Below are positions 56,510-64,000 of a DNA stretch of 64,000 nt, in pieces; positions within the stretch are counted from its first letter, which is position 1, and each line of letters opens with the position of its first letter. Origin of the DNA: Hortaea werneckii (Eukaryota; Ascomycota; Dothideomycetes; Mycosphaerellales; Teratosphaeriaceae); NCBI GenBank assembly GCA_037044905.1, contig JBAOKB010000024.1:558001-622000 (forward strand), in the 5' to 3' direction. Made by a program: the position numbers and the translations under genes. The notes below the pieces were generated by a model. The model made no database searches, had not been told where the DNA came from, and saw nothing but the letters and a program-made list of their open reading frames with translations.

Positions 56510-56593
56510 GGCACCGTGGCCTAATGGTAAGGCGTTGCTTTCCGGTATTGAGGAGTATGGCAAAGATTGTGGGTTCGAGTCCCATCGGTGTCG
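56510..56593 (+). tRNA. tRNA-Arg (CCG), with intron
   Basis: The cloverleaf closes by hand: acceptor GGCACCG/CGGTGTC (one G-U) with discriminator G, D-stem GCC/GGC with loop TAATGGTAA, anticodon stem TTGCT/GGCAA, T-arm GTGGG TTCGAGT CCCAT. The anticodon loop reads TT-CCG-G and is interrupted one base 3' of the anticodon by a 12-nt intron (about 56546-56557), the canonical position for nuclear tRNA introns. The mature length is 72 nt without CCA. Anticodon CCG reads the Arg codon CGG. No second tRNA was found nearby. Confidence 0.9.
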
Positions 56594-56629
56594 AGGAGTG
56601 ATGTGAGGCTGCCAGTAGGCAATTTCACC

Positions 56630-56640
56630 TTTTGCTTTTT
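56630..56640 (+). terminator. Probable Pol III terminator
   Basis: TTTT at 56630-56633 and TTTTT at 56636-56640, 37 bp after the tRNA end. These are the first T runs of four or more downstream of it. Confidence 0.6.
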
Positions 56641-57985
56641 GATTACCCTAAAACCGTCATCTTCCAGCCTACTCGGCTCTACGGTCCTGTGCTGTGTTTA
56701 AGAAGTGCCTTGGTGCAATTGCAAAGCTATAAAGACCTAAAGAGCTTTATGAGGAGGTGAAGGAATCGCGGTTTTGTAGGTTGTCACTACACGCTTTTCT
56801 TTCATCTTTTGTATTGGCTGGACCACCAACGCCGTAACGACGCAGGGAAAGATCTTTTAGCCAACTGATATTGGATGTCTGCTCATGGACCAGAGGTCAG
56901 TGATGTAAGGATGCAACGGTTTGTCTAGGAGGTTGGTAGTATGCAGACGTGGACCACGGCTTGTATTTCATTGTCTCACCCTGTGATTTGGATTGACACC
57001 ACAGTTGAATCGTTGCGAGTTTCAGATCAAGGTAGTTGAAATGTTTATTTCTTTATAAAGCCTCAGAAGACTTTATTACAGCATAAACACTGTTGTGCCC
57101 AAGAATCCTTTTGAGAACCGTGAAGAAAAGAAAGGAGGGTAAGCAGCCTTATATATTGCTAAATCCATCAACCTGCAAACCAAAGAAAACTATCCATCAC
57201 AGCTGGAGACAGCATGTAGCAGATTAATGGTGCGCAGAAACAGGCTTAGAGTTAATAAAAGGCTTGTTTTCCGCAGCATCGGAGAGCTATGTCTCCAAAA
57301 CTCTTTCTCTGTATGGCTCTTTGACAGCATCGCTGGAGATATGACTACATTGGACGATGAAAATCGCGAGCTGTTGAACGCTTGTAGAGGGCCGGTGTAA
57401 GGATTGGATGAGACGGGAAGTTGGATTGGTCCGCACCAGATGTGCTGCAGACGTTATGAACATCCCAATGGCAGCTTCAATATCCCAGTCCGGTTGATAC
57501 AATACGACTACCATGCCATCAGCATCTACACACGCCACCACCATCCAAACGCGCCTGCAGCCGCCCGACGCTCGATCCCAGTCGCCCATGCAATGCACCT
57601 GCATGGAAGGATTGAGTCTTCGCGTCGCAATACTTCATAGGATGTTTCACATTTCCGTGAGGAGTTGCCAGGTTGCGTCTACACCGTAAGGAGAACCATT
57701 CTTAACTTCCAGCTCGATGGACTGAGGTTGAAATTGCGAGTGGCCGGGGCGACTTACGTGACGTGATCGGGACGGGAGGTGAGGTGAATCAGGTCTCAGC
57801 CTCAGGCAGACAGGTCTGGGAGGGTCATCCCACTTTGGCTTGGCTTGGCTCCTCGTTTCGCGTCTGTTCACGGGCATCTCGAAAGCTTTGCCGGCCAGGA
57901 ATCGCCTTTTTCTTGTACCGGCCATCCAACTCCCTCCCAATCCTCTCCCCATTGCTTGCGCTGGCAGCAGCACCAGAACTACATC
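56641..57985. other. Intergenic before the karyopherin gene
   Basis: 1.3 kb without a recognisable gene. Confidence 0.4.
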
Positions 57986-60900
57986 ATGGACGCTGCCGGG
58001 CTCAGGACCCGCATTCAGGCCGTGCTCGACTCGAATGCGGATATCCGCCGGCAGGCAGAGCTCGATCTCAAACAAGTCAGTCACTATTGCTTTCTCCCCA
58101 CCTCTGCCACGAGTAGGGAAAATTGACGGGTGTTCAACACAGGCTGAAGAGTCCACGGGCTTTCTCGATGCCCTCCTCAACATCCTCGAGCAAGAGCAGG
58201 ACACTGCCGTCCGATTATCATGTGCGTATTCGCGAGACATCTGTTTAATACGAAATCAGAAGGAGCAGTGTCTGACTGAGGCGCTGTAGCTGTTGTTTAC
58301 TTCAAGAACCGTATCAACCGAGGATGGGCGAAGCCCGACGAAGGCCAAATACCCAACCCGATATCAGAACAAGAGAAGGCTGCTGTCCGACAACGCCTTG
58401 TCCCCATCATCGCACATGCCGCACCGAAACCCCGCGCGCAACTCGTTGTTGCTCTGCAGAAGATCTTGCACTGCGACTTTCCAAAGGAGTGGCCGGACTT
58501 TGTGGATACCACCATTAAACTGCTGAACACTCAGGATGTACCGTCAGTCTTCGCTGGATTGCAGTGTCTGCTGGCTATTTGCAGAACATACAGGTTCAAG
58601 CTCGGTGACACAGGGGTGACTTCGATCAGATTGTTGCAGCAACCTTCCCACAGGTGTTGCAGATCGGTAACAGCTTGGTTAACGAGACGTCTTTGGAAGC
58701 CGGTGAGATGCTGCGGACGGTCTTGAAGGCATACAAGCATGCGATATATTTCGAACTGCCGATGCAACTACGATCCCACCAAGCGATGGTCGACTGGTGT
58801 ACGCTGTTCCTGAAAGTGGTGGAGAAGGAACCGCCGGAGAACGCGATGATGGAGGATCTGGACGAGCGAGAGCTGAATCACTGGTGGAAATGTAAGAAAT
58901 GGGCATACGTCAACTTGAATAGGCTCTTCGTCCGTTACGGCAACCCTTCGAGCTTGCAGAAAGGCAACGGCGAAGACTACGCCGAGGTGGCCAAGTCCTT
59001 CATCAACAACTTTGCACCTGAGATTCTTAAGGGCTACCTGCGTCAAGTCGAGCTATGGGTACAGAAGCAGAGATGGCTGAGCAAGCCCGCTCTTTCCTTC
59101 ACGCTGGCTTTCATGGACGAGTGCGTTAAGCCGAAGGCCATGTGGGATTGCTTGAAGCCGCACATGCCTATCCTCATCGAGCATCTGCTGTTCCCAGTCC
59201 TCTGTCAGTCCGATGAAGATCTGGAACAATTTGACGAAGAGCCAGCCGAATATCTGCATCGCAAGTTGAATTTCTACGAGGAAGTGTCCGCACCCGACGT
59301 GGCGGCTACCAATTTCTTAATCGCTCTCACCAAGGCAAGAAGAAAGCAGACATTCGAGGTGTTGGCATTCATCAATGGTATTGTCAACAAGTACGAAGCG
59401 GCGCCGGACGACCAGAAGAATCCTCGGGAGAAGGAGGGTGCTCTAAGGATGATAGGGACTCTGGCCAACGTGATTCTCGGCAAGAAGAGCCCGATTGCTG
59501 ATCAGGTGGAATACTTCTTCGTGAGGCACGTGTTCCCTGAGTTCCGCAGCCCCCACGGATTCTTGCGTGCGCGAGCATGCGACACTCTCGAGAAGTTCGA
59601 AAGCCTTGACTTCAAGGACCCCAACAACCTTACCATCATTTACCGCAATATTCTAGAGAGCATGGCCGACCCGTGTCTTCCAGTAAGAGTCGAGGCATCG
59701 CTTGCATTGCAGCCTCTTATCCGACACGAGCCCATTCGCGTGATGATGCAGCAGAATATTCCGCAGATCATGCAACAGCTACTCAAGCTCGCAAACGAAG
59801 TCGATGTGGATGCGCTGGCAAACGTCATGGAAGACTTCGTTGAAGTCTTCGCGGCAGAACTAACGCCTTTCGCTGTTGCTCTCAGCGAGCAGTTACGAGA
59901 CACTTACGTGCGAATTGTGCGGGAATTGATCGAGCGCAACCAGTCCAAGGACGGCGGTGACGATAATTATGGCGACTTCCTTGACGACAAGAGCATAACA
60001 GCGCTTGGTGTACTCCAGACAATAGGAACTTTGATCCTCACGCTCGAAAGTACACCGGATGTGCTTGCCCACTTGGAGACCATCTTGATGCCCGTCATCA
60101 CAATTACCCTGGAGCACAAGCTTTATGACCTGTACAATGAGGTCTTTGAAATCATCGATTCCTGTACATTTGCGGCCAAGGTCATTTCGCCAACTATGTG
60201 GAGAGCCTACGAGCTCATCCATGAAACTTTCAAGAGCGGTGCCGAGCTCTATCTGGAGGACATGCTGCCCGCCTTGGAGAACTTCGTCAATTATGGCGCG
60301 GCCATTTGATGCAATCCAGACCGTACCTCGAAGCTGCGGTGGATATGGTCCGCACCATCTTCAGAGACGAGAAGGTTGGTGGTGTGGATAGAATTTGCGG
60401 ATGCAAACTTGCAGAGATCATGATGCTGAATCTGCGGGGTGGCATTGACGACTACGTGCCAGAGTTCATTACTCTTGCCATGTCGGTTTTGACCAACGAC
60501 CAGCTGAAGGTGAAGTCTTACAGAATTCATCTGATGGAGATGGTCATCAACGGAATCTACTACAATCCCAATCTGGCCATGCAGGTGCTTGAGGCCAATG
60601 GTTGGACTAACAAGTTCTTCTCGCTGTGGTTCAGCAGCATAGACAGCTTCACCCGCGTGCACGACAAGAAGCTCAGTATCGGCGCAATCACCGCATTGCT
60701 GACGATGAGTAGCCAAGACGTCCCGACTTCAGTGCAGAATGGTTGGCCTAGACTTCTGCAAGGCATTGTCCGATTATTCCAGACTCTGCCGACGGCCATG
60801 AAGAACAGGGAAGAAGCTCAGCAAGACGAGGACTTTGGCGTTGGCGGCGACTACGATGACGATGAGGAGGAAGAGGACGAGTGGGAAGGTGGCGAAGACT

Positions 60901-61356
60901 GGGAGAACGAAGAGGAGGCTGAGACAGAAGATGTCAAGGATGAAAGCACCGCATACCTCGACTTCCTGTCCCAGCAGGCCGCCAAATTCAGCGCGTCCGT
61001 TGAGGGCGATGAAGAAGAGGACGTCTTGGAGGAAGAAAGTCTCCTGGAGACGCCGCTGGACCGAATGGAGCCATATGGATTATTCAAGCGTGTTTTCCTG
61101 GGTAAGTGTGCCTTTCGTCGTGATGATTCTTCACTTGACCACATTGCTAACCCTTTACCTTGCAGAAATGAACAACCAGGATCCAGTCTTCTACACCCAC
61201 CTCACCAGCAGTCTCAGTGCCGAAGAACAGCAGGTACTCCGAGCGACGGTGGAGCAGGCAGATCGATTGGCGTTAGAGCAGCAACAACAGATGGCCGCTC
61301 AGGCTGCAGCGGGAGGCAATCCCGCCGTAGCTCCACAGATGAACGGCGCGAGCTAG
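57986..61356 (+). CDS. Importin-7/8 family karyopherin (Sxm1/Nmd5-like), two frame breaks
   Basis: Exons 57986..58075, 58143..58221, 58290..61101 and 61166..61356. The coding length is 3172 nt, two short of a whole frame, and exactly two 1-nt breaks are seen: near 58613-58616 (GGGG, between TYRFKLGDTG and DFDQIVAATFPQ) and near 60299-60304 (between ENFVNYGA and LMQSRPYLEAA). With both repaired the protein would be about 1057 residues, the family length. It has an N-terminal importin-beta repeat (RRQAELDLKQAEES, VVYFKNRINRGW), HEAT repeats, and an acidic DDDEEEEDEWEGGEDWENEE loop near the C-terminus, as in Sxm1/Nmd5 and importin-7. It carries ribosomal proteins, TFIIS or Hog1-type cargo through the nuclear pore in a RanGTP-dependent way. 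The gene should be near-essential, so the breaks are more likely base-calling gaps than real loss. Confidence 0.88.
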
Positions 61357-61931
61357 GTTCTTGAATGTTGGGATAACCTACCAAACCGACCATAAAAAAA
61401 AAATTGCAATTTGATGGCGAGTATGAAACTTCTTAAGTAGATACCCTATGAAGAGATGCTGGTATGCGTGATGTTGAATTTTCTCCTCATGATCGAATGG
61501 GGGATCTCTCTTTCTCCGGCTTGTTATGTGATTTTGTTGAGGACATGAAGGTGGATGCAGCGCCTGAGTGCGTGATGTTGATAGCTCTCGCGTCTGAAGT
61601 AGCTTGCAATTCGATTTGGTTAAAGTCACGACGGCCTACGCAGTGCATGAAGACGCGAAAATATGTTTGTTCGAGCGTTGGGTCTTGTCGAAATCAAGGC
61701 GGGCGATGCACTACCTGACGACGCGGTACGTGACGACGCGGAAATGTACGGGAGGTGGGAAGAGCAGGATAAGAAAGGCGTTTCTCTGATATCATCTCTT
61801 GACTACTGATGGTACTACACAACAGCACCATGTGCGCTGTACAGGATCGGAGGACTCATGACTTCGCTACTTTTACATACACTTCAAACTCGTTCGCACG
61901 CAGCCTACAGCTGTCCAACGCCTGCAGTCCC
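61357..61931. other. Intergenic, convergent 3' ends
   Basis: Has an A10 run near 61395-61404 and a short duplication of ACGACGCGG near 61718-61742. No gene recognised. Confidence 0.4.
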
Positions 61932-62832
61932 TCAGTTCCTACGGTTCATACAACGCATCAGCCTCGCCACTTCCGCGTTCGCAGTAAAAGCGATCCCCTC
62001 CACGTCCGCCAGGTCGCCGGCGACACGCTCGATGTCTTTAGCATGGTCGTCAATTTGCCCTTGCAAGTCAGACCGCTCGACGCGCAGGTCGATGATCGCA
62101 GCTCTCGCGATATCGTCATTGATCTTGAGCAATGCATGATCCCTTCTCCAGAGCGATGCAAGCTCCCTGTCGATAAAAGTGTTCTTGTTCACGATGTCCT
62201 TCTTGATGTCATTGATCTGATTCGCTGTAGCCTTTTTGATGTCCTTGACCTCCTCGCTGCAGCCCTTTTGTTGTCATCAACCTTGTTCTCTAGCTCGGCA
62301 ATCTTGATGCTATTTGCCTGCTTCGCATTCACAGCCTTTTCGTTCCCGGCTGGCTGGCTATTCTTGGATTGTTCTTCCAGGCGCTCACAGCGGATCGTCA
62401 AGTCCCTGAAACGAGCCTCGACCTGGAGTTCGACAATATTGCGGACCGTGGCTGACATATTCTCGTTTAGCTTGGCCGGCTTCTCCGGCTTGGGCGTCTC
62501 CTTAGGTATGTGCAGCTCGATGTACTTGTCCATGCTTGCTTTAAAGGAATCAAGCTTTGCCATCAAGTTGAAGAGCTCGCCGAGATCGCCGTGTCTCTTG
62601 TCTTTGGCTAAGTTGCCACCTTCGATAAAGAGGTTACCGTAGAAATCACTTGATAGGCGAGTGCGCACGTGGTCTAGTAGCTGGTTGAGCTTGGACCCGT
62701 CAAGGCGTTCCAAACCGGTGTTGCTGCCACAAGAGTTGCAGATGTTGGTGTGCCCGCTCGCATGTGGCGATACGAGTCAGCGGCTGGCGTCAGTAGAGAG
62801 CTACTCTCTGTTGGCTTCCCGAAGGATTCCAT
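61932..62832 (-). CDS. Coiled-coil protein, two apparent frame breaks
   Basis: From the ATG at 62832 the frame runs MESFGKPTESSSLLTPAADS and then needs a 1-nt shift near 62753-62755 (a GGG run on the coding strand) to continue into HTNICNSCGSNTGLERLDG, and another near 62266-62269 (AAAA run) to reach EEVKDIKKATANQINDIKK. The span of 901 nt would give 300 residues with both repaired. The middle and C-terminal parts are long charged helices with heptads, a coiled coil (RDLTIRCERLEEQSKN, ANQINDIKKDIVNKNTF, DDHAKDIERVAGDL). The CNSCG pair may bind a metal or be unpaired. No known family was recognised. It might instead be a gene in decay. Confidence 0.6.
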
Positions 62833-64000
62833 CTGCCTCGGTAGCAGTGTATAGCGTTGCGAATCTTTAAGGTGTCAGTGGGCTAGTGCAAGCAGCGTGT
62901 TGCGGGATATGTGTGCTTCACCGGTCAGAGGCCACGTGCTTGAGGCCGCCTTCAAACGAGGAAGGTGCGACCTGCTTGGGGATGATTAACCTCACATCCT
63001 TTGCTGGGATGCGAAATTGGATTCCACCTCACCCCGCCTTCTCCGCGATCAGATATCTCTGTCCAAGTCACATTATGGCAAATTTTGTTCTGAATGGAAG
63101 CAGGAGTAGGTACTGCTGGTAATGTAGGACCAGATTGAAGAAGCCCCAATTTTTCTCCCTTGTCTCATTTGCATTGACACCTGCAATTATAAATCGTAGG
63201 GTACTGCAACTCAACGCAGCTGATCATTCCTTCTAGATGGCGGTGACGGTTGCCTTGCGTCCCAAGATACTATTTCCGGCGTAAACAGCCGCGATAGACC
63301 ACTAAACCTCCCAACCGCTCTGATGAGCGATCTGACATATCCGAAGACTGAAGGCAATGGATGTTCTGGGATGCTCGGTAGATGGATTGGTGCCCTGTCG
63401 GTTTGAAGCGTGAAAGGAACATTGCCTTCAGGTCCGTTCTGACCTGGGCAGCGCATCACTGACCGCCATCCATGGGTGTCGATTTACTGTAATACTGATG
63501 AAGCTGCAAAAGAGCAGGTTGGAAACACAGCAATGCCTGACGGATTGGGAGCTAACGGAGCAAACCAATCACATGCCGTGTCTCATGAGGCAGATGCAGC
63601 TGGTTGAGCTCTTCAGGCTTCGATTTTGGCAGTTCTGGCTGGCATACAATGCTGTAGTGTGTTGGGAAAAAGGTGGTATAGGTGACGCATCTTCTTACAG
63701 GCTCGCGGAGTCGTTGCGCCGATGCAACCTGTACAATGAAACGAGCCCGTGACGTTGTCAAAGCCTTAATGGCCATAAATTCGTCGAATGCCCGTGTCAC
63801 AGACCAATCATCACCGATCCTTTCTCGAACGCGGATACAATCAAAAATCCTCCATCGGTCCCTGTCCGGAAGGAGGCCTTGGCATCGACCCTCCGCCCTT
63901 CTTCTCTCAGTCGGTGGTCACCGCTGCGGCAAAGTTATAGGATACATCACAGCCACTTCCATCGGAGAGCTTAACCTTTGTGTGCTCCTCTAGATTCAAT
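62833..64000. other. Right edge, 1.2 kb
   Basis: No gene recognised on either strand. The longest plus-strand frame (63682-63993) has no features. Confidence 0.4.

Noticed and set aside
60835..61356. Lys/Arg/Thr-rich open frame across the acidic loop of the karyopherin
   Set aside because: Its first part is the out-of-frame shadow of a GAG/GAC-rich acidic tract; only its last part, after the 61102-61165 intron, is real coding sequence of the karyopherin.

Overview
This is nuclear DNA of a filamentous ascomycete fungus. Genes lie on both strands and are cut by short introns (mostly 50-70 nt) with GT..AG ends and CTRAC/TACTAAC-like branch points. Families present include a Zn2Cys6 regulator, the RSC chromatin-remodelling subunit Rsc7, the kinase Sch9, a fungal Frizzled/Smoothened-like receptor and secreted plant-wall enzymes. 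The overall style suggests Dothideomycetes, possibly a Mycosphaerella relative; this is an inference from gene types, not a proven placement. Exon boundaries below were worked out by hand from splice signals, frame continuity and family motifs.

Layout. 0-9 kb: a GNAT-like protein, an F-box-like protein, a rhodanese plus tyrosine phosphatase (MAPK-phosphatase type) and a metallo-beta-lactamase-fold hydrolase. 9-16 kb: a secreted pectin methylesterase, a degraded repeat ending in a 38-nt poly-C tract, then a bZIP regulator divergent from trehalose-6-phosphate synthase. 16-23 kb: a Zn2Cys6 regulator whose 3' half is frame-disrupted, a Tc1/mariner remnant with terminal inverted repeats, a 25-bp palindrome, a short-chain dehydrogenase and a second copy of the dispersed repeat. 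23-27 kb: IES6 and YKT6 (divergent), then a secreted GH43 arabinanase. 28-33 kb: two paralogous secreted proteins built from a repeated cysteine module, a deaminase-fold protein with huge inserts between its zinc-binding motifs, and a small secreted protein. 34-42 kb: proteasome ATPase RPT5 divergent from trimethyllysine dioxygenase, then RSC7 and the receptor. 42-46 kb: a small Cys/His protein and two tandem aminoglycoside-phosphotransferase-like kinases. 47-54 kb: SCH9 and a Pcl/Clg1-type cyclin. 56.5 kb: an intron-containing tRNA-Arg(CCG). 58-63 kb: an importin-7/8 family karyopherin and a coiled-coil protein, both with apparent 1-nt frame breaks.

How the genes relate. Most are housekeeping genes that share no pathway. 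Pectin methylesterase and arabinanase both act on pectin in plant walls. The bZIP/trehalose synthase pair, Sch9 and the MAPK phosphatase all belong to stress and nutrient signalling in known fungi. The accessory islands (11-12, 19-23, 28-33 kb) hold the repeats and the least familiar genes. The most interesting items are the cysteine-module secreted family, the deaminase with inserts totalling about 360 residues between its catalytic motifs, and a set of apparent single-base deletions that points either to sequence error or to gene decay.
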